From Marisa cornuarietis (taxonomy: Eukaryota; Mollusca; Gastropoda; Architaenioglossa; Ampullariidae), in the NCBI GenBank assembly GCA_004794655.1, contig SMMW01000534.1, positions 2,735,501-2,799,500 of the forward strand: 64,000 nucleotides of DNA, written 5' to 3'. Shown here piece after piece: positions 22,201 to 33,300 of this stretch (its first letter is position 1; each line of letters opens with the position of its first letter). A program made the translations under genes and the position numbers. The notes under the pieces are model-generated. The model did not search any database, was not told the origin of the DNA, and saw only the letters and a list, made by a program, of their open reading frames with translations.

Positions 22201-23046
22201 AGGACAGGAGCGATGTCAATAGCTGTCAGAGAAAACCAGTATTTCTCACCTGAAATGTTGTCTTCCAGTCTCGTCAGTCTACTCGCCAGGTTGTCGATTA
22301 AGCCTGCTACAACCTGGGTACTTTTCGCTTTCTTAACACCTACTGTGACAATGAAAATTGGCACCGTAACTGACATTGTCATGACAACGACTACATATAA
22401 ATGACACTAATATTCCAATAGATATTGTGATATTATTGCAGGCGTTTTACGCCAGGTCTTCACATCTTTTCTTGCCATTTTTCAAAGTTGGCAAAAGGTA
22501 ATGGAACTACTAGAAAACTTTAAAGAGAACAGTGATAAACAACAAAGCAGTACTTAACTAGAAACAAAACTGATTGACAAATAGCTCATTCGGTAATCAA
22601 AATCACAAGGGATCATGTAATATTCAGAATAAGATAAACTTTATAATCATTTTAATTACATTCAAACTTCGCATGTCAGTGTGCGTATAAAAACCTATCT
22701 TCTTTTGATTAATGCATTTGTTTTGCAGTAACATAATATTTCTTTTTCATTTCTTTATATCAAGACTTAGATGTAAAAATAAACCCATCACTTTTGATTA
22801 TTCTGTTACCCTCTTACATAAAGATTTGTCATTTGTCTTTCTCTCTCTCCCTCGGTTCCTCTACCTTTTGTGTGAAAAATAACATCTCAATCAGGGGACT
22901 GGGAGAAAGGACAACAAGATATTCTTGCCCCTCAGAATCTTTATTTTACCACTTAAAAACTACATACCGCTTGGAGAAGACGTCGACAAAATCTCGGTTG
23001 TCATCAAGACGACGAGTACAATAAAGCGACCTCCAGCTGTAACCAT
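18227..23046 (-). CDS. Secreted H-type lectin, gene 2 (4 exons, 153 aa)
   Basis: A close paralog of gene 1 with the same exon plan: 23046-22968 signal peptide, 22342-22250 coiled coil (GVKKAKSTQVVAGLIDN then LASRLTRLEDNIS), 19735-19706 microexon, 18486-18227 lectin domain (FTRPFTTVPWVS, FRVDV, GFDALAVRGG, SASWIACSI, TAA). The sum 79+93+30+260 is 462 bases with no stops, and all splice sites are canonical. The mature protein should have two Cys, one made at the microexon/lectin junction (T + GC) and one in WIAC. The Trp of the sugar-binding loop of genes 3 and 4 is replaced by RGGSS. Compared with gene 1 it lacks the LINE A, LINE B and S1 SINE insertions, so the locus is shorter. Its TATA region differs from gene 1. 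It is head-to-head with gene 3, 4.25 kb apart. Confidence 0.85.
18620..18702. repeat. (CA)n-rich microsatellite
   Basis: A compound cacacg/cacaca run in the gene 2 last intron. Confidence 0.9.
19179..19380 (+). repeat. (AAT)n run plus interspersed repeat 3' part
   Basis: About 12 aat units are followed by tttgtatagcgcatattcac and gagcatgctcttagcgctt. The same order, reversed, is at 47140-47340. It looks like the end of a LINE or SINE with a microsatellite tail. Confidence 0.6.
19706..19735 (-). CDS. Gene 2 microexon (30 nt)
   Basis: Identical in sequence and splice sites to the gene 1 microexon. Phase 1 at both ends; the junction with the lectin exon gives a Cys codon (T + GC). Confidence 0.7.
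20355..20632 (-). mobile_element. tRNA-derived SINE, family S2 (gene 2 intron copy)
   Basis: Paralogous to the insertion at 5655-5930 with the same borders. A box tggccaagtggttcg, B-box-like ggttcaatacc. A shared insertion that predates the gene 1/2 duplication. Confidence 0.85.
20640..21100 (-). mobile_element. LINE family D RT remnant (gene 2 intron)
   Basis: Minus-strand frames read KKLYVAFIDFKKAFDS, VIDYLVQLFNMLFSAGTF and QEWSKDIFAPISRK with frameshifts. Same position as in gene 1. Confidence 0.8.
21830..22060 (-). mobile_element. LINE family D endonuclease remnant (gene 2 intron)
   Basis: The minus strand contains the NRTGNEQPVTD-like endonuclease motif, at the same place relative to the coiled-coil exon as in genes 1, 3 and 4. 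Confidence 0.65.
22250..22342 (-). CDS. Gene 2 coiled-coil exon (93 nt)
   Basis: Acceptor cattgtcacag, donor gtgagaaata. Encodes GVKKAKSTQVVAGL then IDNLASRLTRLEDNIS, phase 1-1. The N-terminal third is diverged from gene 1 while the heptad part is identical. Confidence 0.8.
22968..23046 (-). CDS. Gene 2 signal-peptide exon
   Basis: ATG at 23046, donor at 22967. Leader core as in gene 1, followed by STSSPS. Confidence 0.82.
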
Positions 23047-23340
23047 GGTGACGACCTTCACCTGACTCTGATGACACTAATGTCCAGATGTCAAACAAAC
23101 AATCGTGAGTCTGAAAAAGAAATCAAAGTCTTATTCACTACAGTGCAAGGCAGAGGTCGACACTGTCTTCCAGTTGTTTGTTGCTAACTAGAATCTTTGT
23201 CTGCGGTGTGTAAGGGTCAGTCACATACTGTACACAGCTTGTGCCATGTGACAGGGAGAGACACAGGATGCTGACAGCACAGACTGGCGGGATATTTGCG
23301 AGACAAAGCTGACAAGTAACAAATGAATATGTTGCGGTCC

Positions 23341-23346
23341 TTTATA
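23341..23346 (-). promoter_or_regulatory. Candidate replacement TATA box of lectin gene 2
   Basis: TATAAA on the minus strand, about 295 bases upstream of the gene 2 start codon. It lies just beyond the point (near 23330) where homology to the gene 1 upstream region ends. The ancestral TATA position, about 45 bases nearer the gene, is mutated to ggatattt. Confidence 0.35.
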
Positions 23347-23551
23347 GGACTTGTTCAATGTGGTCACGTGACTGTTTCTTCGTCATGTAGGGCGGTGCCG
23401 GTAATCCTGAGTCCGCAGCATAGATGGCGCACTTCTTCCGCTCGCAAGGGCCATCCCACCATGCATAGCGCAGCACCGTCACGCGCTGGCTGAACCCGGC
23501 AGTGGACTGCGTGACGTCAGAGTGTTCATGCTTGATGATCGAGACCTCCAT
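23342..23551 (-). CDS. Unrecognised GC-rich open frame, 69 codons
   Basis: Starts at ATG 23551, ends at TAA overlapping the TATAAA above. Third codon positions are strongly G/C (GTC, ATC, AAG, GTG, CTG, CGC), unlike the AT-rich surroundings. It contains FSQRVTVLRYAWWDGPC and APPYMTKKQSRDHIEQVL. No family recognised. It could be the last exon of a gene or a captured piece of a mobile element; no clear upstream acceptor was found. Confidence 0.3.
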   Translation of the reverse strand: MEVSIIKHEHSDVTQSTAGFSQRVTVLRYAWWDGPCERKKCAIYAADSGLPAPPYMTKKQSRDHIEQVL

Positions 23552-23698
23552 CCATCGCGGGCAGTGGGTGTTTCAGGTATATCTTATGTGCTTATACATC
23601 AACAGGGAGGTTTATATGTGCTAGTAATAAAGAAAGTTTTCGCACTGAATGTACGTAAGCATGCATTTACCGTCTGTTTTAAACCCTACGCCTGTATC

Positions 23699-24910
23699 CC
23701 ACCCTCCTCTGTGCTTTTGTGTCTAGAACACGCAGCAACTTGAAGAAGAAAAGACGGACTTTGAGATATTGTTTTAACCAGTCCTCAAAAGACTTGTTTG
23801 GGGTCAGCTTTTCAAAGGCATTCAAAGAAAGAATGGCACCACTATGTAGAGCTAAAGCTCTGAACAAAACAATGATTATAAGTGCAGGAACCCCCGTGAT
23901 GTTCATCTTTCTGAAGTTTGTGGCTCTCGGTTCTCACAGTCAGTCGTATTTTTATGTGCCTTCCACTGATACAGGAAGCATCGTTGGGAAATCACAACAA
24001 GAAGCTGTTGTCTGTTGGCTTGTAGATGTATCCACCAATGTGCCTGTTAATAAAACAATGCTATTTGTGATATATTTAAATCCTAAAAGCTGTCTTCTGG
24101 GAATGTTTGTAATATCGACAATGACTCTGATATTCATCGCGTAAAAATGAATGACTAATAGAATATGTGTCATTGCGGTCCCGATTCAAAGTTTTGAGGT
24201 GGAAAGCAAATCGACCATCTCTAGAAAGTCATGACACTGAAGTCTGAATTTGTGATACACTTCTATGTCAGGGTATGTATCTGTTGGATGGATATGTTAA
24301 TTAACTGTGGCAAAAGCATTTATATAGTTAAAGATTTCGCTTGCACAAATGAGCTCGGCGCCACATTTAACAAGCCTCTGGGGAGTAAGATGGGGGTACA
24401 GCAGCCTCTAGTTTCTCGGCCGCTCTGGCCAGCGGTAGAGGACGAAACTGGACAAATGTTGACAAACCAGCCTGAGTCTAGCATAGGCCATCCTTAGACA
24501 TGTCCTGCTTCGTCTAACCACCCACTCTCACTCCTCTCAACCCTAGAAACATATCGGCCAAAGGGACTTAACTAGCTAATCGTTAAACAATCTGAAATAT
24601 TTACCTGTCCGGTACACTAAGGAAACTGCTTAATGTAAGATATGATATTATCACACAATGTGTGGTTACACGCACTTCCTCGACACTTGCTTGTCTCCCG
24701 GCAACGCTCTGCTCGCCTACTTTGCATCCAGCTTAGTGGTCACAGCTCCGTGAAATCTTTCAGTTTGGCAGCAACCAGTCATCTGCTTCCTGACTGGACC
24801 CTAACCTTCCTGTGCCCTCGACACTCTTCTCGTCTACTACACAGGGTTCTGCTACATCATACTTTGTTGGACTAACTAATTTGAGCTCTGCTGCGTCACG
24901 CTTTGTTGAA
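23699..24910 (+). repeat. Inverted duplicate, copy B (partner 12020-13160)
   Basis: About 1.2 kb, roughly 90% similar by eye to the reverse complement of copy A, with conserved ends. In this copy one frame is continuous for 141 codons (23719-24144). Confidence 0.8.
23719..24144 (+). CDS. Hypothetical 141-codon open frame in inverted duplicate
   Basis: Contains LRYCFNQSSKDLFGVSF, MAPLCRAKAL, and then AVVCWLVDVSTNVPV with NKTMLFVIYLNP. The last part vaguely recalls a CUB-type strand (C-x-W-x-V followed by a hydrophobic strand), but that is a weak resemblance. Relative to copy A there is a 3-base in-frame indel (SQQEA versus SQEA) and a frameshift upstream. A possible acceptor (ctcggttctcacag) precedes the second half. 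I would not call it a gene without transcript evidence. Confidence 0.25.
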   Translation: MSRTRSNLKKKRRTLRYCFNQSSKDLFGVSFSKAFKERMAPLCRAKALNKTMIISAGTPVMFIFLKFVALGSHSQSYFYVPSTDTGSIVGKSQQEAVVCWLVDVSTNVPVNKTMLFVIYLNPKSCLLGMFVISTMTLIFIA

Positions 24911-25045
24911 TTGTTGGGCTAACTATTTTGAGTTTTGCTGCTGTCATGGACCACCCGCTGACATGCGCATTCGTTTCAAACAACAACACGAGATCGCTTC
25001 AGTTTAGAACGTCCCTTCCCGGACACATACTTATTACACACAAAT

Positions 25046-25153
25046 GTCAAGAAATTATCAAGAATACAAAAGTCAAGAAATGTCAAGAAATTATCAAGAA
25101 TACAAAAGTCAAGCAATGTCAAGAAATTATCAAGAATACAAAAGTCTTTGCCA
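25046..25153. repeat. 36-bp tandem repeat, 3 copies
   Basis: The unit begins tgtcaagaaattatcaagaa and ends aaaagtcaagaaa-type; three nearly identical copies. Its length is a multiple of three, so frames stay open across it. Confidence 0.9.
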
Positions 25154-25459
25154 CTGGGCAATCTAGCCAAATCAATACCAAAGAAACAATATACAATTGT
25201 TAGCAGAATAAAAGGCACAACAATAAGCGAATACAATAATCACTAATACTAAACACTTTCCATATGCCAAAATTACTAGACCGCACACAGGCTAGTCGTC
25301 GGCAGTCTCTAAAACTGCATACTCGTAAGTCCACATTAGTTAACAGATCACACACAGGCAAGTCTTCAAAAGACAACACAGAAGGTAAGGGCTACACTAC
25401 CATAGACGGTACAAAGTGTTTAAAAATAAAATTCTCTCTTGAGTTTGTAGTTACCAGTA

Positions 25460-25962
25460 TTCATTAATTGTGGGAATTAATTTTTGGGAATGTGAAAATC
25501 TTTGCATTAGTGAGCATTCATAGATCCTTCGTCGTGCTTGTGAGATATTATCGCCGGGGACTCTAAAGTACACATGGTATAACCTCGTCTTACAAAGGGA
25601 ATTCATTTCTGTATTATTTTAGTATATGTATTTTATTATTTTTATTTATTACGTAGGTAGTGGCACCCCTGTGTACATACCCCTCTCTTTCCACGAGTTT
25701 GTTGGACCCCGCGTGCGGTTCGTGAAATGCTCAGCCCATGTCAAGCTGGCGAACTGTTCAATGGTGTAGCGGTGTGATGTGGCGAGATTAGTGTCGCCTG
25801 ATTTTGGTATTTGTTTATTTGACATCTGAGGTGTGATGTTTAAACACGTTGAGAGGAGTGTGGCAAGTGTAACCTGCACCATTGATGTTTAATATATTGT
25901 TACACAGGACAGGGAGGTACTAAGTTCAAACGAACTTGACTTGATTTTTGGATAAAATGCGC

Positions 25963-26023
<61 letters not shown>

Positions 26024-26285
26024 GGGAGCTTTTCCAAATAATATGCTCAATGCTTGACAAATACGAAAAAACAACAAATAGACTTAATCCTTACTCGCTA
26101 AACATCAATACACAGAAACACACACAACACCAGCGCCATCATGGCTGCCGAAACCCAATACACGGATTTTTGCGGGATGCTAATTCCCCTATCCCCCTCT
26201 TTTTTGTGCTAGTCTCCAAGGACACACTATATGTCGTTAGCGAGGATCGATATCTGTTTAGTAAAGCATCCTTTGTAACATGTTT
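25460..26285 (+). repeat. Duplicated interspersed block (partner 46228-46870)
   Basis: Shares attcattaattgtgggaatt, gtgtagcggtgtga, and the cgccatcatggctg / gaaacccaatac part with 46228-46870. Parts recur at 40990-41260 and 61140-61330. Marks the left side of the plus-strand lectin segmental duplication. Not coding. Confidence 0.7.
25964..26021. repeat. (GAT)n microsatellite
   Basis: About 19 gat units inside the duplicated block. Only a few units exist at the paralogous place 46678-46695. Confidence 0.95.
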
Positions 26286-26289
26286 TTAT

Positions 26290-26830
26290 AGAGTGACATG
26301 AAAAGCACAAAGTCAGTGCCATCCGTCATTTTCTCTCTACAAGCGCTGCCACCACTCTTGTCTGTGTGTTTGTTCTTTCTCGACTTGACTACTGCAACTC
26401 CTTGCTGGCCGGCTGCGCTGCATACCTTCTTCATAAACTCCAGAAAGTACAGAACTCCGCTGCACGTCTGGTGCTTATTGCCACGAAGCGGGACCATGTC
26501 ACTCCTCTCCTTCGTTTTCTACACTGGCTACCCGTCTGTTCTTGCATCCAGTACAAACTGTCTGTGCTGTGTTTTAATTTCTTTACAGGCTCCTGTCCTG
26601 ATTATTTCTCTCACCTTTTCTTCTCCTACATCCCAGCCAGAAGACTCCGCTCCTCGTCTGACAACCCTCTCCTTACTATTCCTGTCACCAGAACAACATA
26701 CGGTCACAGGATTGTTACTTATTGTGCAGCAAAACAATGGAGTTCTCTTCCTTTCCATACTGTTCTAAACAAACAACTATTGCTGCGGTAACAGACTGAA
26801 TGGATTTGCTCCTTGTTTTCATGCCGTAAT
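26290..26830 (+). mobile_element. LINE family C, C-terminal RT fragment
   Basis: Open frame 26366-26791 reads FVLSRLDYCNSLLAGC, LHKLQKVQNSAARLVL, TKRDHVTPLLRFLHWLPV and YCAAKQWSSLPFH, the conserved end of a CR1-like RT. 5' truncated. The stop of the frame and the 3' part continue into sequence shared with 48967-49150. Confidence 0.9.
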
Positions 26831-27230
26831 CTACCTTGATTATACTCAACATGGATTTCGGGGACTATATTTCTGTTAGATAAGCTGTCATTAACAACGA
26901 AAAGTAGCAGTTACACTGTTATGGGGAGGTGCTGCTAAACGCTGGACTGGTCTCAGTTTGCTATAACGACACAGTCGTTAATCCCGTAAACGGTACAGCT
27001 TTTAAAGCAATAAACAGTAATAAAAAATATAAAACAAAGGAACGCAAAACAAAACAAAGCAAAACACCTGTTACCACTAGCATACAACAAGGCGAGGTAA
27101 CAGAGCCTATTGAGAAAGAAAGCGCCTCTCGCCAAAACGACTCTTTTTCGCAGCCTTGATTGTATGTGTGTTGAACACCATCAAAACCAATACACGTGGA
27201 CATCACATGAAATGTGAGTGGAGCTAGAAG

Positions 27231-27238
27231 TATAAAAA
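27231..27238 (+). promoter_or_regulatory. TATA box of lectin gene 3
   Basis: TATAAAAA, 68 bases upstream of ATG 27299, in a block (gtggagctagaag/TATA) also found ahead of gene 4. Transcription start is expected near 27260. Confidence 0.7.
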
Positions 27239-27298
27239 GCAGGCACCTCTAACTGAACTCGTGCAGCCGAAAGCCATCTAGAACCTTTAACACGGATC

Positions 27299-27386
27299 AT
27301 GATGGTTGCCAGCATGGTTTCAGTACCGCTTTGCCTTATTCTCCTGGGACAGTCTTTGATGGCACTAACTTCGCCAGTTTCAAGTG
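27299..27386 (+). CDS. Gene 3 signal-peptide exon
   Basis: ATG ATG start in the context ggatc, donor AGTG/gtaggt, phase 1. The leader is hydrophobic and ends SPVSS. Confidence 0.85.
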
Positions 27387-30300
27387 GTAGGTCTCGTTAA
27401 AAGAGTTTTCTTTGAGCTAAGAGCTGGATTACTGTTCTTTTGATGAAGTTCCAATGATAAAAAACATTTTTGATCTTCTTCTTCTTCTTTGGTGTATATT
27501 TCTGGACCTGACAGATAGCGGCTACTACAAGATTTTGAACAGGTCCACTAAACAGACTGTGTTTATTCTTGGTGATTTCAATGCTTCTGATCTTATTGAC
27601 TAGATTGGCACGAAACTTTTCTACTGAGTAGAATCGTAAGCTGGACAAGTGTTATGGCCCTTTTTTATGCTTGTGCAGATAGATATAGGTCTTCCTTGGG
27701 AAGATCTGATCACAGTGTACATATATCCCATATTATGGGCAAAAGTGAAAATTGAGAAACTCTGAGGCTAGAGAGTAGAGGTAAAAAGCAATATCCTGTC
27801 AGAGTTACAGATGAAGTTATGTTTCTACCTGTCGTTTCGGTAGTATAAAGGTTTTTATGTGATAGGGTTGCTAGCGATATGCCCAACCATCTTCCTTTCT
27901 CATCCGGGCTTGGGACCAACAATGGCGGAGTTCCAACTAAATATTTTTTATTAATGTCTCCCAGAATTACATTCACTGAAATGAGCACTTTAATTAAGTC
28001 ATTATCGTTATCGTGTATGTATTTATATGAGGATATATAAATTTTCTATCTTATTTTTTTATCCTGAGTTTACTTGCGGTAGTAATTATCTCCAATCTGG
28101 GTTTATTTTGTGGACTATTTTAATTACTTAATTAATTTTAATTTATTTAATCAAGTTTAATGCCAATAGATACTCCTCATGCGATTTGTGTCTATAATTA
28201 CATGCTGGCAGTTATGTGTAGTCTGCAACAGGAATTGGTGTTTTTATAAACGCTACCTCTTGCAGGGTTAGTATTTATAGCAGATAATTTTAAAATTAAG
28301 TTTACTAATTAATTTTTTTGCTTCATTAACTTCGCCTGCCTATTGTTCATTTTATTCCATTAGTACATATAGTGTTGTCGAGCACAGTATAATTAATGAT
28401 TGCTTTTCTTTAATGTTTTATTTAGTCTAATTTTATTTGTATATAACCTTGTTCTTTTAGGAATATTACAACAGTGGAGATAATGTGAGATACATCAACT
28501 CTTTTAGTTCTTTTAATTGTCCCCTGAAGCTGGTTTTCTTAGTCATGGGTCACTAAGTCGACTGTCAGTGTCTGGCTTTCGTCTTTGGCATTTGTCACTT
28601 CCCGTTAGCTGCAGTCTGTAGTCATCAGTGCCTCCGCATCGTTCACAAACCGCCTTCAGTTTGTAGTTTTCTCTAATGTTTCCAACTCAGTTAAGGCTGT
28701 GACATAATTTTTTGTTTGGCTTGACAGGCCAACTCGACACTGTCGTCATCATAATCTGACTTCTGGACTATGATATTTAGCTAGTTTGATTGGATGATTG
28801 GTCTGATTTCTTCTACTTAAACGATTTTAATTTTATTTCTTTTCAAACATTGACAGGACCAGCAATGGCCCTGTTCTCCTTTATCATCTGGCACAGTTTT
28901 AAAAGGAAAATGAAGGTGCGAAATGTTTTTTCTGTATTATTGTATTTAGGATGGAGTTCCTGTTAACGACTGTTGTTGGCTTTTACTTCAAAGACATCGT
29001 CGAAGTCCAAGTTATCATGGTTGTCGATTTAGTGTGCTAACAGTTCAGTGTCGGTATCGCTAGTCTGGTTCACGCTATCAAACGGACCCTCACTGGATTT
29101 GTCTAAAGTCGGTTCGTCTCTTGTAATTTATTTTCTAATAGGCTCCTCGTTACTCGCTTCTACTTTTCGCTCACTTTGAATTTTCCCGCTTATTCCATTA
29201 ACTTTTGCTAGCTGTAAAAACTGGCGAGAATTGAGGTAAAGATCTGACATGGAAAGTCTGCAATAGCATCACTATATCTATTGCAACAATAGTGTCATTC
29301 AATAATAATGAAAATAAAGAAGGATTTCTTTAGCGCTTTTCCAAAGATTTGCTCAGAGCGCTTTACATAAATAATATACAGACTGAATCATCAACAACCA
29401 CGCTCCCATACTCGAGTATAGCAGACACGCTCACTTCTCTAACACACACTCACTCATACACAAAGTAAATTACAGACACACTTTATGCAGGCTCATGGTC
29501 AGGACAGAGTCAGGAAGAAGTCGTGTGGGTGTATAGTTGGCAGAGGTTCCCAGGACCAGTGCCAGAAATGGCGGATTAAGTCAAAGTGGAAAGTTTGTAA
29601 GTTATAGGGTCTGCGACTGGCAGCAAGTAAAGAGACCGAATGATAGGTGATATATGTTCCTATCTAGATGGTGTGCAGCATTATTTGTGATCCTTTAAAG
29701 TCTGTCAAGAAGATTCTTGGGAATTCCAGCTAAAAGAGATTTACAATAGTCTATTCTGGACAGCACAAAGGCACAGATCAGAGATTTAGTTACATCAGTG
29801 GTGAGATAGTGACGAATGGTACTGACACTACAAAGTTCAAGGTAAGAAATTCTGCAGACACGAGAAAAATGATGATGAAAAGTCAAACTCTGATCGAGGA
29901 TCATAACCAAGCTGCGGACAGAGGTGGAGAAAGGAATAACTGAGTTGTTTATAAACAGAGAGTGAGGGAGAGAAGGGTGACTCAGACATTTCTTTGAACA
30001 GTAAGTAACAATTCAGTCTTATGGTATTATCAGATGCAGTCTGTCTTGGAGCATCCAGGACTTTACGTGAGCTATGTACTCCTGTGTCCGTGTCAGTAAT
30101 CCAGAGAGTTAAGTGGCCATGGCGGTAGACATAGGTTAAGTGAGGATTTACCACACTTATTCACTACTTAATGTTTAGACTGTCTTATAACTAAGTAGCC
30201 TTTGTCCTATTAGTGTCAGTATATACGCCTTATTTTTCTTGTCGCAGAACGTGTTGAGAGGGCGTATAGTGCCCAGGCTCTAGCAGGGTTAATCGGCAAC

Positions 30301-33300
30301 CTGACAGACAGACTGAAAAGTCTGGAAGCACATATTACAGGTGAGAGATACTAGTTTTCTCTAACAGCTATTGACATCGTTCTTGTCCATTTCTTTTTCC
30401 TTTTCATTGTTGCGCAGACAACTTGGATCAGTGTCTACTATGAGCACAGTATTAACTGTCATATGAGCATCCCCCATGTTGCCTGTCTGCATTACCAAAT
30501 TAAAGTTATTAATGAACTGTGTAATGTATTGTGACATTATTGTGACTGATCAACTATGTATCAATTGTCACATCATTGTCAACTATTCCTTGTCGCAGAA
30601 CAAGAGAAAGCTTACGGTGTCAAGGCTCTAGCAGGCTTGATCGACAGCCTGGCGAGCAGACTGACTAGACTGGAAGCAAGTGTTCCAGGTGAGAGATACT
30701 GATTACAGTAGCCAAGATCCTGCCTGTCCGCTTCTTTTTTTCCCCTCATCCTTACCAACAGCAGAAACAGTAAGAACGATGCAGCTGCTTTAAGCTTTCT
30801 ATACAATGTTTTAGACAAACTTATATGGCTGCCAGCTAAATGTTTTGCAGTTTCAAAATAAATACATAGTTCTCTCTCTTGTAGTTCATAATTTATAACC
30901 GGGTTAAATATTTAATGTTGCAATACAGTAGCAGTAAAAACAGATCCCTTCTTTTAGGTCAGCTAAAGATGTCCTGCTCATTGCTTGCTATATAGTACCT
31001 GACACCGGATCTTTGTCTATTTCCCCATAAAGATGGGATTGCTATTTTAGAAGATGCCATAGAAAAGGACAACATGCATATAGTAATGTGTGGTGACCAG
31101 AATCCAAGAACAGGAAACGAACAACCAGTAACAGATCACTCGGCTGATTATATTACTGGATATTTTGAAGACGATGGCCCATCTGAACCTCCCCCAGTAA
31201 GACAGCCTAAAGACTACGTAGCAAATAAGTTTGGTAAATCCTTACTTAACCTTTGCCTAACGCTGGACAGCATAATACTTAATAGTTTTTGGAAGGGCAA
31301 CTCTTCCGGAGATTTAACATATATTTCTCCATAGCGTTGTATCGTGTTTGATTATATTATAATGTCAGAGGAATTAGTTGATTTACATTATCAAAATCTT
31401 ATAATTGAAAACCGTATTGACTCATTGCATCTACCAGTCATACTAAAATAGAAAAATATTGGAACGAAAAGCAATAAGACAAGCAAAATGATCTCTGAGG
31501 GGAATCGCATAGTTTGGTCAGAGACCATGCTACAAAATTATCTACTGCAACAATTGTCAGATAGTTTCCAAAACAGCCTAGTCCTAGTCCTAACCAATGA
31601 TAAACTTAACAGTGATGTAGATATGTCAATCTACAACGCGAAACGGGCAATATTCGTTAGAGAAAGAAAGCAATGAAGCAATCATAATGTAAAAGAAAGC
31701 TGCTTTTTACAACAAAGATTTGAAATCATCTATAAAAATCTATAACTGACCAAACACTATTTTGGCACGTCGTCAAACACACAAATAGAAAGCACTTCCG
31801 CATAATTATATGAGCACTGAGCAATTGTACCGACATTTTTCCCGAATATTCAATGAAAGCGGCTTAGTTCTAGAAATAATCAGTGAAGATGTGAGATAGT
31901 TTCCAAAATAGCCTTGTCTGAGCCAATAATGAACTTAACAGCGATGTAGATAACTATAGATATAGCATAATAAACTTTGCTTTGGGAATGTTATAGGAAG
32001 AAACCAAGAACAACGCCAAAGAATATAAGTAGAAAAAGCGAAGAATATAAAGAAATGTTTAAACAATTTAAAAAAGCTTAATAAGTGAGATAATAATATC
32101 TTAAATAGATGATTAACAGTGTGGGATGAACAAGAAGGAAAAAAATAAAACAGCAACAAGCGGGTTTCAGCGAGGTTACATCAGATTAGAAAATAATATT
32201 TTTACACTTTTGGCTATTATCCAAAATACATAATAAATAAATAACAAGAAACTATATGTTGCGTTCATCGACTTTAAGAGCATTCAAAAGTGTATTTGAG
32301 CTCTGCTGCAACGTGTTTTCCATTCGCTATCGTAGTTGCCGCACTCTACTTCCTCAATCAGGCGGCCAAGACTAAAAGCCGAGACTATTAACGAGGGGGA
32401 ATATTATTCACACAGACAATCATGTCATCATTATTCACACGAGACAAATAAAAACGAAATTATTCACGTACAGACAAACCAGCAGAAATTAATTAATTCA
32501 TTCATTGCATCTTGTAACTGGCGAGGCGTTTATCATTACTAGACTGATGGAGGACAGCAGGGTCGGTCTTGGGCCCACCTGAGATTCACCAGCAAATAGT
32601 CTGTTTACTTCTTCACTACAATCACCCAGTTTCACTTCTGTTTCCTACGGCCGCCTTCAACGTAACATTGGAGGACCGTCTTGGGCAGGTGTCATGTCTT
32701 TGAGGCCTCTTATACTTTATATCACATTAATCTCATTCATAGACTCAGTAGCCTCTATGGCATCTTAGGCTCCCTACTCGAGTGGTTTCAATCATCTCTC
32801 TCAAATAGGAATCAATCAGCTATGGGGGATGACTGCGTTTCTCAACCTGTCTTAGAAGTCCCCCAAGCTTCTATGCTTGGTCCCATCCTCTTTTTCGTGT
32901 ATGCCAAGCCACTTGCTGCTCTAATTCAAACTCAGTCTGTATCCGATCAATCCTTTTCTGATGACACTCAGCTGTATACCAGCTGTTTTTCTTCTCAGGC
33001 ACACAGTGCTATCCAGAGCATCCAAGATTGTATTCTAAATGTTAGACAATGGATGACCCACTAATAAGTTGAAACCAGCTGACGATAAAACAGAAGCTTT
33101 TACTTTTTCAAAGAGGGCAGCTAGAGTTTACCCTTCACTGCCTGTTGCTATTCGGGTAGGGGATGCCGATGTTCCTTTTGTCACTTCAACACGTGACTTA
33201 GATTACATGATGTCTGCTGACATGTCTCTTGATAAACATGTTTCTCACATTTGTCGTGTGGCGTACTTTGAGTTTCGGAAGATCAGCTCCAACTCTATCC

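Noticed and set aside
28461..28485. Tiny exon-like segment gaatattacaacagtggag in genes 3 and 4
   Set aside because: Length 19 breaks the phase, and the gene 3 copy has no donor.
28856..28920. Extra TM-like exon in gene 3 (acceptor gacag, donor gtgcga)
   Set aside because: The gene 4 counterpart has lost the acceptor and has changed length and frame.
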